Origin: Betaproteobacteria bacterium
GTDB lineage: Bacteria > Pseudomonadota > Gammaproteobacteria > Burkholderiales > WYBJ01
DNA: 52,960 nt
Assembly: GCA_009377585.1 (NCBI GenBank)
Contig: WHTS01000034.1
Location: forward strand, 1 to 52,960
Reading direction: 5' to 3'
Shown one piece after another: positions 26,443-34,480 of this stretch. The notes beneath the pieces are model-generated. The model saw only the letters and a program-made list of their open reading frames with translations. It searched no databases and was not told where the DNA came from. The translations under genes were made by a program, and so were the position numbers. Numbering within the stretch: position 1 is the stretch's first letter; every line of letters begins with the position of its first letter.

Positions 26443-27942
26443 TCAGTAGCGGCCGATGCCGTCGGGCAGCAGCTTGGCGACCGGCTCCGCCATCTCGTAG
26501 ACGCTCGATACCGCAAGCTCGTGGCCGAACGCTGCACCTTCCTTCGCTGCGCGGCGCCGCAGCTTCTCTTCGTGAATTTCCATCACGTCTTTCGGAAACG
26601 GCATCAGACCCGGATCGACGATTCTCAAATAGCCGTCGGCATCGCGCGCCGGCATGATGCGGCTCTTGCAGTAGCGGCTCGGCGACCACGGAATGTCGAG
26701 CACGCCGGCTTCGAACGCGCGCACCGTTCCGAGCGCGACGTCGCCCTCGCCCATCTCCAGCGTCTTGTCGATGATGGCCCGCACTTCGCGCTTGATGAGT
26801 TCTTTCTCGTCCTGAAATTCCTTCAGCCCGTCGAGCCGGATGTCGCGCGCGAGATAAATCGCCATGCGCGTCATGCGCAAGCCTTCGGCGTTCGCTTCGG
26901 GAGTCGGGATGCCGAATGCCTCGTGGACGCTCTTGGTCGTCACGCTGTTTGCGCCCGCGATCGCGGCGAGCGTCCCACCGTAGACCACGAGCGCTGCGCA
27001 TTGCGCTTCGTCGTGGGGCCACGCGCCCATCCAGTGCAGCAGCGTGACGGGCGTGAAGACCTCGTCGTAACCACGCGCTTGCAGATATTCCTGGCACAGC
27101 TCGCGGCACGCGGCGACCGCGGCGGCATCCTGCACGAGGTGCATCGTCTGGCCCATTTCGAGACCGTAATTTTTCACGCCCTGCGCGGCGGCGAGCAGGC
27201 AATCGAGCACTGCGGTCATGATCGCGATCGAAGGGGGTATGTTCGTGCCGGTGAGGAAGCCCGGCTGCCTTCTGTGCAGGTCGATGCCGCGCTCGTGGTA
27301 CATCGAAGCGAGACGGTCGAGATACTGGTAGTTGCGTATGCCGTCTTCGATCGAAAACTCTTTCGTGTAGGAGGTGGTGTAGGCGATGCCCGAGCCGAGG
27401 TAGCCCGAATAGCCTCCCGCGTAGCCGATTTCGCCGGTGAGCCGCGGCATCGCGGTGCCGGTCAGCATGATCGCGGGCTTGTCGATCGCATCGACGAGCT
27501 CCGCAGCCCGGGCGACACCGTAGTTCACCATCGGGTATCCGTTCAGCATCGAGCGTCCTGCCTGCTCCGACTCCTCGATGCCTTTCTGCGCGAGCTGCCA
27601 TTGCTCGTTCCGTGTGTAACTGTCGGTCGTGGTCGGCACGACGTCGGCGTGTCCCTCCTTGTCGAGCGTCACCATCAGATGACGATGCATCTCGAACGTG
27701 CCGAACCCGCCGCGCGGTTGGGTGAGGCAGCGGCCTTGCCGGGCAGCCTCGCGCATCACCCAGCCGAGCTGTTTGTGCCGGGGCAGCGCGCGATGGCGGG
27801 CAACCGCCGCTTCGAAGTCGACGCCGGCGCCGGTCGGCCAACGCGCGAGATTTTCCCGGCGCATCTGTTCGAACACGTCGTCGGGAATGCGCGCTTCGGA
27901 AAGCGGCAGGCGGGTAGCGTCAGGCGCAGCGGGCGCGTTCAT
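26443..27942 (-). CDS. glmE: methylaspartate (glutamate) mutase epsilon-subunit-like protein
   Basis: A 499-residue homologue of the large catalytic subunit of B12-dependent glutamate mutase (usual length about 483). Recognised from TQPRGGFGTFEMHRHLM, TTTDSYTRN, MLNGYPMVNYG, LTGTAMPRLTGEIGYAGG, NIPPSIAIMTAVL, and GANSVTTKSVHEAFGIP in its TIM-barrel body. With the S subunit it catalyses radical carbon-skeleton rearrangement, classically glutamate to 3-methylaspartate. Its start overlaps the MutL gene end by 23 bases. No methylaspartate ammonia-lyase or citramalate-pathway gene is present, so the physiological substrate here is open. Confidence 0.9.
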   Translation of the reverse strand: MNAPAAPDATRLPLSEARIPDDVFEQMRRENLARWPTGAGVDFEAAVARHRALPRHKQLGWVMREAARQGRCLTQPRGGFGTFEMHRHLMVTLDKEGHADVVPTTTDSYTRNEQWQLAQKGIEESEQAGRSMLNGYPMVNYGVARAAELVDAIDKPAIMLTGTAMPRLTGEIGYAGGYSGYLGSGIAYTTSYTKEFSIEDGIRNYQYLDRLASMYHERGIDLHRRQPGFLTGTNIPPSIAIMTAVLDCLLAAAQGVKNYGLEMGQTMHLVQDAAAVAACRELCQEYLQARGYDEVFTPVTLLHWMGAWPHDEAQCAALVVYGGTLAAIAGANSVTTKSVHEAFGIPTPEANAEGLRMTRMAIYLARDIRLDGLKEFQDEKELIKREVRAIIDKTLEMGEGDVALGTVRAFEAGVLDIPWSPSRYCKSRIMPARDADGYLRIVDPGLMPFPKDVMEIHEEKLRRRAAKEGAAFGHELAVSSVYEMAEPVAKLLPDGIGRY

Positions 27943-29332
27943 GTGGAATCTCCTCGTCCAGCGCCTGCAGATTGGCGAGCGCGAGCTCCAACGCGGCTTG
28001 CGGCTCCACTGTGGAAAGCAGGCCGCACGCGTAGAGCAGGTAGTGAGTGTCGTGCAGCAGGCGCGGGCTCTTCGGCTTGAGCGACAGCGGCTCGGCAGGA
28101 TCGGCGAGCGCCATCTGCAGCACGGCCCGCGGATGGCGACCGGATACAATGGCCCCGCCTGTGCCGATGACGGCGTCGATCCGCGACAGATCCTTGCCGT
28201 GCTGAACTGTGACCGGGCCCGTCACCGTGTAGACCGTTTCGATCGTGCCGCAATGACGGGCGACCGCGAACCGGACGGCGGCACGCACGAGCGCCGCATC
28301 GAGCGCGAATTCCTCCTCGGCACGCGGCAGTCGCTCGACGTCACGTTCGATCGAATGAAGAAGCTCGCGCACGCGGTGCTCGGTAAGCCGCGCATCCGCT
28401 GCGATGGCGTCTATACCCGCCGCTTCGACGATAGCGGCCGCGTTGTGCCGCATGCCCAGATCGCCTTCGACCGTGCGCTTCACTCGCGGCTCCGGCAGCC
28501 CTTGTGGAACGACCCCCGCTGCCGGCTCGCCGGCCGAAATCGAGTGCACATCGGTCGTCGCGCCGCCTGGATCGATCACGAGCACCGCACCCAGGCCCGA
28601 ATGGCCCTGGACGCCATCGGCGACAAGCCGCGCGCCTTCTAGCACCGCGGCCGGTGTCGGCATGAGCACAGCGTCGAAATCCGCGGCGGCACGGTCGATC
28701 CCTTTAGCGTGCACGATGCGGTCGATGAAGACCTGCCGGATCGCTGCGCGCGCCGGCTCGATGGCGAGCACGTTGAACTCCGGCATGACATTTCCGGTGA
28801 CGATCACGGTCTTCCCGGCGAGCGCGGCGCACGCTTCGTCGGCTGCGGCGCGGTTGCCCGCGTAAACAATCGGGCAGGCGAGGTCGCTTTTGCCGATGCG
28901 CGCCGCGTTGGCGAGCACGACTTCGCTGTTGCCGCCGTCGGTGCCGCCGGCCAGCAGCAGAATGTCGGGTGCGCACGCGCGAATTTCGTCGATGTCGCCG
29001 GCCGTGAGGCGGTAAGCGAAGGCGCCCACCAGCTTCGCACCGGCGCCGAGCGCCGCGCGCCGCGCCGCTTCGGCGGTGAGCTCGCGCACGAGGCCTACTG
29101 TCACCATGCGTAAACCCCCGGCCGCGCTGCTCGACGCAAGCCGGTACTCAAACCGCGGCAGGCTGCCCAGACGGCGCTCGAGATCGGCGAGGGCCGCGCG
29201 CATGCCGATGCCGATGTCGGTCGTCACGGTGGAGGGGCCTTGGCCCGCGCCTAGAATACGCCGCGAGTCGAGATCTACCGCGCGCAGCTTGGTATATGTG
29301 CTGCCGAAATCGATGAGGAGCGCCGCGCTCAT
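27920..29332 (-). CDS. glmL: MutL-like ASKHA ATPase of the glutamate mutase operon
   Basis: A 470-residue protein of the glutamate mutase MutL/GlmL family, unrelated to the mismatch-repair MutL. It has the actin/Hsp70-type ATPase phosphate loops: LIDFGSTYTKLRAVD at the start and VLVIDPGGATTDVHSI near residue 250, with ILLLAGGTDGGN and DLGMRHNA also typical. Members are thought to act as reactivating or assembly chaperones for B12 mutases. The gene lies between the S and E subunit genes with ATGA overlap on one side and a 23-base overlap on the other, the standard order S-L-E. Confidence 0.92.
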   Translation of the reverse strand: MSAALLIDFGSTYTKLRAVDLDSRRILGAGQGPSTVTTDIGIGMRAALADLERRLGSLPRFEYRLASSSAAGGLRMVTVGLVRELTAEAARRAALGAGAKLVGAFAYRLTAGDIDEIRACAPDILLLAGGTDGGNSEVVLANAARIGKSDLACPIVYAGNRAAADEACAALAGKTVIVTGNVMPEFNVLAIEPARAAIRQVFIDRIVHAKGIDRAAADFDAVLMPTPAAVLEGARLVADGVQGHSGLGAVLVIDPGGATTDVHSISAGEPAAGVVPQGLPEPRVKRTVEGDLGMRHNAAAIVEAAGIDAIAADARLTEHRVRELLHSIERDVERLPRAEEEFALDAALVRAAVRFAVARHCGTIETVYTVTGPVTVQHGKDLSRIDAVIGTGGAIVSGRHPRAVLQMALADPAEPLSLKPKSPRLLHDTHYLLYACGLLSTVEPQAALELALANLQALDEEIPHERARCA

Positions 29333-29769
29333 GCGATTGCGCGGCGATTGCCATGCTCGCGCGCCTCGAAGTCGCGCCGGAGCCAGTCGAGCACGGTCTC
29401 GATGCGCGTTCCCGGCGGCGCCGCCCGGTCGAATTCCATATCCGCGTAGGTCTTGTGCGTCTCGTCCCAAGACCGTTTTCCCACGACCAGGTTGCCGCCC
29501 ACGTAGAGCAGTATGTTCTCGAGACCTGCTTCGACACAGAGGTCGCGAAAGCCGCGGCAATCGAGCTCGCCTTGCCCGTAGAGAGACGAGACGAGGATTG
29601 CGTCCGCGTCGGTTTCGACCGCCGCTTTCACGAAATCGGGAGCGGGCGTGAGCGCGCCCAGCGAGACCACCTTGAAGCCCGCTTTTTCGAGCGCCATCGT
29701 GAGGATGCGGTTTCCCACGATATGCGTGTCGGAACCGATGACCCCGGTGACGATGGTTTTCTGCTTCAT
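29329..29769 (-). CDS. glmS: methylaspartate mutase sigma (cobalamin-binding) subunit
   Basis: A 146-residue B12-binding subunit. The cobalamin motif DxHxxG is present at Asp14-His16-Gly19 (SDTHIVGNRIL), with SLGALTP and VSSLYGQGELDC and a YVGGNLVVGK segment for the nucleotide tail, all features of the glutamate mutase S component. It overlaps the MutL start by four bases. Only 11 bases separate it from the TTT receptor gene upstream, so no cobalamin riboswitch fits in front of it. Its length is normal for the family (about 137). Confidence 0.93.
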   Translation of the reverse strand: MKQKTIVTGVIGSDTHIVGNRILTMALEKAGFKVVSLGALTPAPDFVKAAVETDADAILVSSLYGQGELDCRGFRDLCVEAGLENILLYVGGNLVVGKRSWDETHKTYADMEFDRAAPPGTRIETVLDWLRRDFEAREHGNRRAIA

Positions 29770-29780
29770 CGCGCCCGCCG

Positions 29781-30734
29781 CTATTTCTTCGGTGCGAAGC
29801 GGCGCATGCTCTCCAGCTCTTTCTTCATGAACGCCAGCGCGCCACCGGCCGGAATGAAGCTCGCCTCGTCGGCGTACTGGTCCTTCAAATACGCTTTGTA
29901 ATCGTCGCTCGCGGCCACTTTGGCGAGCGCATCGGAGATGAGCTTCACGCGCGCCGGATCGGTACCCGCCTTCACGACGACTGCGCGGAACTGGTTGATG
30001 ATGATGTCGTGTTTGAGCTCTTTGCCGGTCGGAACGTCCTTGAAAAGCGGAAAGCGTGAATCGGCGAAAAGAATGACCGGACGCATCTGCTTGCCATCGA
30101 GGAAGCTCTTCACGTCGCCGAGCTGCTCATAAAGGATGTCGGCGTGCCCGCCCAGAATAGCCGTGTAGCGCTCGGCCGGTTTGGGGAACGGCACGGCGAT
30201 CAGCTTCAGGCCTTTCGCCACGAAATACTGAACGTGCATGTCGTCGGGGCTGCCGAAACCGGTGATCGCGACTTTGAGCTGGCGGTTCCTCGCCTCGCGC
30301 TCGACCTCGGCCCATGATTTCAGATTGCTGTTCTCGGCGGTGAAGAAGGCCGAAGGCTGCCGGATCATGATCGCCGCCGGCACGACGTCGTCCAGCTTCC
30401 ATTTCGTCGTTGGGTCGGTCAGCAGTCCGAACGTGTCGCCCGTCATAATGGATATCGAATAGCCGTCGGCGGCTGAAGTCAACATCTTGGTCAGGCCCGT
30501 CTGGCCCGTGGCACCCGCGACGTTGATCACCGGCAGCGAAACCTTGAGCTCCTTTTCCATGAGCTGGGAGGCTTTGCGTGCGACTTGGTCGGCACCACCG
30601 CCGGGACCCCATGGCACGATGAATTCGATGGGACGGGACGGGTATTTATCCTGCGCGAATGCGAGCCCTGCGGCGAAAGCCGACAGGGCGGCAGTAGCGA
30701 AAGCGATGGTGCGACTGCTTATGAGGGATGACAT
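29781..30734 (-). CDS. TTT (TctC/Bug) solute-binding protein
   Basis: A 317-residue receptor with signal peptide (ending AGLAFAQ, residue 27), DKYPSRPIEFIVPWGPGGGADQVARK and KPAERYTAILGGHADILYEQ. Same subtype as the receptors at 21208 and 23674. It stands directly before the B12 mutase trio (11 bases to the S subunit), the tightest link between a TTT receptor and the mutase in this window. That suggests the bound carboxylate is, or leads to, the mutase substrate. Confidence 0.92.
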   Translation of the reverse strand: MSSLISSRTIAFATAALSAFAAGLAFAQDKYPSRPIEFIVPWGPGGGADQVARKASQLMEKELKVSLPVINVAGATGQTGLTKMLTSAADGYSISIMTGDTFGLLTDPTTKWKLDDVVPAAIMIRQPSAFFTAENSNLKSWAEVEREARNRQLKVAITGFGSPDDMHVQYFVAKGLKLIAVPFPKPAERYTAILGGHADILYEQLGDVKSFLDGKQMRPVILFADSRFPLFKDVPTGKELKHDIIINQFRAVVVKAGTDPARVKLISDALAKVAASDDYKAYLKDQYADEASFIPAGGALAFMKKELESMRRFAPKK

Positions 30735-30759
30735 GAGAGCTCCTCGGGGGTGTTGTTGT

Positions 30760-31752
30760 TTACGACTGAATGCAAAGTAATAGCTTACCGCGGGTGCCGC
30801 GGCTTTCGATGCAGCGGTGCGCGTCGGCAGCCTGGGCGAGCGGGAACTCGCGATCGATCGCCACCGTGAGCTTGCCTGCGGCGTAGGCCGCGAAAAGGTC
30901 GCTCGTGCGGTGATTGAGCTCTTCGGCAGTCGCGATGTAATCGGCGAGGTGCGGGCGCGTGAAGAAAACGGAGCCCGCTTCGGCGAGCTCGAGTGGCTGC
31001 ACCGATTCGACGAGCCCGGATGCGCCTCCGTAGTTCACGCACAGGCCGCGGCGCTTGAGACTCCGGACGCTTTTCGAAATCGTTTCGCGCCCGACTGCGT
31101 CGTAGACTACGTCGACGCCTTTGCCTCCGGTCACGCGCATGACCGCCTCGCGGAAATCCTCTTCGCGGTAACAGACGACGTGGTCGGCGCCGCGCTCGCG
31201 CGCGATCGCTGCTTTTTCGGCGTTGCCGACCGTCGTAATCACTGTCGCGCCGCTCTGTTTTGCAAGCTGTATGAGAAGCTGCCCGACGCCGCCCGCTCCC
31301 GCGTGTACGAGGCAGACGTGTCCGGGGCCGAGTCCAAACACCGATTGGCTGAGGTAGTGCGCAGTGCAGCCCTGAAGCATGAGCGCGGTGGCAACCGGAA
31401 GCGGAACGTTTTCAGGGACGCGAACGAGCCTGGACGCGGGCACGGCGGCGAGCTCCGCATAGCTGCCGCGCACGATGCAGTACGCCACCCGGTCGCCGAT
31501 GCGGGTGTTCGCCACGCCATCGCCCAGCGCAACGACGGTGCCTCCGCCCTCCATGCCGATCGTCATGGGGAGCGGCGTCTGGTAGGTCTGCGAGCGCGCG
31601 TAATGGCCGCTCCGCATGTAGATGTCGATGAAATTGACACCTGCGTACTCGAGCTGAACCAACGCTTCGCCAGCTGCCGGCTGAGGTGCGGGGCGCTCCA
31701 TGAGCGCCAGCACTTCAGGGCCGCCAAAGCGGGCAATCGCGACGGCTTTCAT
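30760..31752 (-). CDS. quinone-oxidoreductase-like MDR (zinc-free alcohol dehydrogenase family)
   Basis: A 330-residue medium-chain reductase similar to NADPH:quinone oxidoreductase (QorA). It has GVNFIDIYMRSGHY near residue 40, GMEGGGTVVALG, the nucleotide site HAGAGGVGQLLIQLAK around residue 150 and DVVYDAVGRET. No zinc ligands are seen. It likely reduces an enone or quinone with NAD(P)H. The ATG overlaps the stop of the enolase-superfamily gene (31749-31752), so both are co-translated. It is the second gene of the operon starting at 32846. Confidence 0.88.
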   Translation of the reverse strand: MKAVAIARFGGPEVLALMERPAPQPAAGEALVQLEYAGVNFIDIYMRSGHYARSQTYQTPLPMTIGMEGGGTVVALGDGVANTRIGDRVAYCIVRGSYAELAAVPASRLVRVPENVPLPVATALMLQGCTAHYLSQSVFGLGPGHVCLVHAGAGGVGQLLIQLAKQSGATVITTVGNAEKAAIARERGADHVVCYREEDFREAVMRVTGGKGVDVVYDAVGRETISKSVRSLKRRGLCVNYGGASGLVESVQPLELAEAGSVFFTRPHLADYIATAEELNHRTSDLFAAYAAGKLTVAIDREFPLAQAADAHRCIESRGTRGKLLLCIQS

Positions 31753-32846
31753 GCGACGGCGGTGGTCGGCGCATTGCCGGACACTTGAACCGAGTCGACG
31801 CAATAGCGCTTCAACTGTTCCATGTTCACGCCCGGAAGATATCCATGCTCGAGCTGGATTGCGCCCGACTCGAAAACGAGCGGCCGGTCGAGCAGCGCCG
31901 CCCCGGTCTTCAGGAACCCGTTCATCTCTCCCGCATTGTCGATGTGCTCGGCGGCGACGAGGGCTTCGAGCCAGCAGCCGAGATCGCAGGCGACACCGTT
32001 GCCGAGCACCGGCGTCATCCCGAGCGCGCGTATGCGCCCGATCGCCGCTGCGAGGGATTCCTGCGTCACGAATTTCATGAGCTTTACTTTGATGAACTGG
32101 GCACAGCGAAGCGCTGCGGCTTTCTCGACGTCGGCCATGCTATAGATGGATTCGTCGAGCATGAGCGGCACGGTTGCAGCGCGTGCAACGCTAAGATGCG
32201 CATCCCAATCACCCGCAGCGCACGGCTGCTCGAATAGCTCGATTGCTTCGGGATCGAGGGAGCGCACGAATGCCATGCCCTGCTCGCCCGTATAGCCCTG
32301 GTTGGCATCGACACGTATGCGCGCGCGCCCACGCCCCGCGCGCTGGACGGCCCGCACGAACTCGCCATCCGCTCTAACATCGAAGCCGACTTTGATCTTG
32401 ATCGTGCGGTAGCCTGCGGTGAGGAGCTTCTCGAGCTGCGCGGCGATCGCTTCCTCCCCCTTTGCATCGAGCAGGCCGACCAAAGGCACCGTCGCCGCCG
32501 GAGCACGCGGCCGATCGGGTGCATCGAGCATCTCGAGTGCGGTGCCGAACGCAGTTGCAGTGAAAGGATGCGTCGTGGCAAGCCTCAGTACTAAAGACAG
32601 CCGCGCTTCCCGCGGTTCGCGGACGACCGAGGCCGCAAACTCGCGCGCCACGCGCCACGCATCGTCTATGGTCTCGTCGGTATAGCCGGTAAGCACGGTG
32701 GCTTCGCCCAAGCCGCTTCGGCCCTCGCGGTCCGTGGCCGCGACGATAATCGAGTCGTAGCGCTCGACCGCGCCGAACGCGAGCCGATAGGGTTTCGTGA
32801 GCGGCACTTCGAGCCGGTAGGCGGCGATATTCTCCAACTGATCCAT
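31749..32846 (-). CDS. enolase-superfamily enzyme, muconate-lactonizing/dipeptide-epimerase-like subgroup
   Basis: A 365-residue enzyme with the MLE-subgroup residues: KIK (Lys150, Lys152), metal ligands Asp180 (DANQGY), Glu206 (LFEQPC) and Asp231 (LDESIY), and the second base in FIKVKLMK. Both catalytic lysines are present, so it should abstract a proton next to a carboxylate: racemisation, cycloisomerisation or dehydration. Methylaspartate ammonia-lyase also belongs to this superfamily, but this sequence lacks its characteristic N-terminus and length (about 413), so that assignment is not supported. First gene of the long minus-strand operon, divergent from GntR at 32946. Confidence 0.85.
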   Translation of the reverse strand: MDQLENIAAYRLEVPLTKPYRLAFGAVERYDSIIVAATDREGRSGLGEATVLTGYTDETIDDAWRVAREFAASVVREPREARLSLVLRLATTHPFTATAFGTALEMLDAPDRPRAPAATVPLVGLLDAKGEEAIAAQLEKLLTAGYRTIKIKVGFDVRADGEFVRAVQRAGRGRARIRVDANQGYTGEQGMAFVRSLDPEAIELFEQPCAAGDWDAHLSVARAATVPLMLDESIYSMADVEKAAALRCAQFIKVKLMKFVTQESLAAAIGRIRALGMTPVLGNGVACDLGCWLEALVAAEHIDNAGEMNGFLKTGAALLDRPLVFESGAIQLEHGYLPGVNMEQLKRYCVDSVQVSGNAPTTAVA

Positions 32847-32945
32847 GAGCTCCTGGTATGGGCATCGCGTCCGCGGCGGGCGGCCGGTGCAAAAAAAGCG
32901 ATGTTATACTTTTTATCGTTATTCTAGCTAAAGTAGATCATATAG
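32847..32945. promoter_or_regulatory. divergent promoter/operator region of the TTT-B12 mutase locus
   Basis: This 99-base gap separates the divergent enolase-like operon and GntR gene. It has a sharp AT-rich core (32891-32945) in GC-rich surroundings. For the minus operon TTAGCT (RC of 32926-32931) lies 17 bases from TATAAC (RC of 32903-32908). For the plus gene TATACT (32905-32910) or TATTCT (32920-32925) could be -10 boxes. GTTAT occurs twice, at 32903-32907 and 32918-32922, a possible regulator site. Pattern-based only. Confidence 0.45.
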
Positions 32946-33797
32946 ATGAATCGCCCAGCGAAGCAAGTGAGCGCCGCCACGAGCGGCCCGGCGCAGCGCC
33001 AAGTGCCTGATCGGGGAGCGGATCAGGCTTGGCTGGGCGTTTCCGAGAAGCTGGGCCCGGGAGCGGTGGTGACCGGTCCGCTCTATGCCGAAGTCAAGAG
33101 ACGCGTGCTGCAAAGCCTGATGGAAGGCGAATGGCCGCAGGGCGCGCCGATTCCGACGGAGGCGCGGCTCGCGCAGCGTTACGGCGTGAGCGTCGGAACC
33201 GTGCGCAAAGCACTGGGCGAGCTCGTCGGGGAACGCGTGCTCGTGCGCCGCGCCGGACGCGGCACCTTTGCCGCGCGCCACGATCGCGATCACATGCTCG
33301 AAGCGTTCTTCAATATCGTGAACGCCGAGCGGCACAAGGAATTTCCGGCAAGCGAACTGCTGTCTTTTCGGCGCACGGCCGCCGATGCGGGCGCTGCCCG
33401 ACACCTGCAGCTCGCGCCGGGCGCTCCCGTGATTACTTTCGAGCACCTCTTGAGCCTTCAGGGCGAGCCGGTCATCTATGATGACGTCGCGGTACCTCAG
33501 GTCGTGTTCCCGGAGCTTGATGAAAAGCTGCTGCGGCATCGGGACACCACGATCTTCGGCTTGTACCAGATGCGATACGGCGTGACCGTGACTCAGTTAG
33601 AAGAATGGATCCGCGCGGCGGCTGCGCCGCCAGGGGTCGCGCGCCATCTGCGCCTGAAGCCGAGCACCGCCGTGCTCGCGATCGAGCGCGTCGCCTACAC
33701 TTACGACGATACTGCGGTCGAGTACCGCAGCCGCTATGTCAACACCGCGCATCACGCCTACTTGAATGTCCTAGGCATGAATCGCCACCGCCGCTAA
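32946..33797 (+). CDS. GntR/HutC-family transcriptional regulator
   Basis: A 283-residue regulator: a poorly conserved 45-residue N-terminal extension, a winged helix-turn-helix (about residues 47-113: IPTEARLAQRYGVSVGTVRKAL) and a UTRA effector domain (VITFEHLLSLQGEPVIYDD; YQMRYGVTVTQ). It is transcribed away from the 14.7-kb TTT/TauD/B12-mutase operon and is its obvious candidate regulator. An effector derived from the imported acid is expected from family behaviour but not shown. Similar in both domains to the GntR protein at 5767. Confidence 0.9.
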   Translation: MNRPAKQVSAATSGPAQRQVPDRGADQAWLGVSEKLGPGAVVTGPLYAEVKRRVLQSLMEGEWPQGAPIPTEARLAQRYGVSVGTVRKALGELVGERVLVRRAGRGTFAARHDRDHMLEAFFNIVNAERHKEFPASELLSFRRTAADAGAARHLQLAPGAPVITFEHLLSLQGEPVIYDDVAVPQVVFPELDEKLLRHRDTTIFGLYQMRYGVTVTQLEEWIRAAAAPPGVARHLRLKPSTAVLAIERVAYTYDDTAVEYRSRYVNTAHHAYLNVLGMNRHRR

Positions 33798-33829
33798 GAA
33801 CAAGCTATTCGAGCGATCGTGCCTCGCTG

Positions 33830-34140
33830 CTCGCCTTCGAGCCCGATCAGAAAACCTGGCTGATCGACGAGCATCACGATTGGCACATTGAACGAATCGC
33901 ACAGCACGAAGAAGCTTTGCACCTCTGGCACTCATCTGCCCCGATCGCGCCGCCACGGTGCAGAGGATTGCTCGCGATCATGCCGACTGACTTGCCGTCG
34001 AGGCGGGCCAACGCCGTAACGATGCGATGGCTTTGAACCGCGGTTTCATTTCGAACATCGAATCGCTGTCGACGATGCTGCGGATTATTTTTGATGTCGT
34101 AAACCTGATTGATAGGGCATGCGCGCGCCCGTCGCATCGA
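33830..34140 (-). pseudogene. acyl-CoA carboxylase carboxyltransferase fragment
   Basis: Across several frames of the minus strand, pieces line up with residues of about 290-385 of a biotin-dependent carboxyltransferase. In order they are VYDIK/KIIRSIVDSDSMFEMKPRF, then LARLDGKSVGMIASNPLHRGGAIGADECQ, then VQSFFVLCDSFNVPIVMLVDQPGF. The intact paralogue at 40853-42412 has the same stretch (PYDMRKLIGLV, RPVGIVANNPMVNGGAL, FFVDLPGF). At least two frame changes are needed, and neither end of the gene is present. This is a dead internal fragment. Confidence 0.75.
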
Positions 34141-34149
34141 CAGTTGCGA

Positions 34150-34343
34150 CCTACACAGGTGGGCATATCGAAACGCACGACGCGGTAGCGCTCGAGGAGC
34201 TGCGGCAGCTATTCGGTCCAGATGCCGGCGGATGCGCCGATGCCATGATGGAAGATGATCGTGTCACGCTTCGTTTCCCACGGTGCCATCAGATCTATGA
34301 CCTCATAATGCAACTTTCCGCCAGCGCTTTCTGCATACGGCAT
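34150..34343 (-). pseudogene. alpha/beta-hydrolase N-terminal fragment with in-frame stop
   Basis: From ATG 34343 the frame reads MPYAESAGGKLHYEVID and IIFHHGIGASAGIWTE, the HHG oxyanion region of alpha/beta hydrolases. A TAG at 34209-34211 then sits where family members usually have Trp. The same frame continues LPQLLERYRVVRFDMP, still hydrolase-like, before running into the carboxyltransferase fragment near 34150. The nucleophile and the rest of the fold are missing. Confidence 0.7.
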
Positions 34344-34374
34344 CGTTGAATCCCCGGTCCATCTTACCGCGTGC

Positions 34375-34480
34375 TCCGTCCTTGTAAGGGACATGGGTCA
34401 GATCGACGCCCGCCATGATCTTGAATAGCTCTGCGGCAAGATGCGGAGTTTCGACCGAAACAGAGACTTGCCCGACAAGC
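34375..34480 (-). pseudogene. TTT solute-binding protein internal fragment
   Basis: Directly after the amidohydrolase stop, the minus strand reads ETPHLAAELFKIMAGVDLTHVPYK, the central segment of a HVPYKG-type Bug protein. It loses similarity after about 35 codons and is followed by the hydrolase fragment. Neither the N-lobe nor the C-terminus is present. Together with the two neighbouring fragments this makes a 650-base composite of three broken genes. Confidence 0.7.

Noticed and set aside
26362-28080. 572-codon plus-strand open frame
   Set aside because: Antisense to the B12 mutase E subunit gene, with a low-complexity Arg/His/Ala-rich product and no recognisable domain.
29770-29780. Cobalamin riboswitch before the mutase genes
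   Set aside because: Only 11 bases lie between the receptor stop and the S-subunit start, far too little for a riboswitch.
31749-32846. Methylaspartate ammonia-lyase as partner of the mutase
   Set aside because: The enzyme is in the same superfamily, but length, N-terminus and the KxK/DANQG/DES residues fit the muconate-lactonizing subgroup, not methylaspartase.
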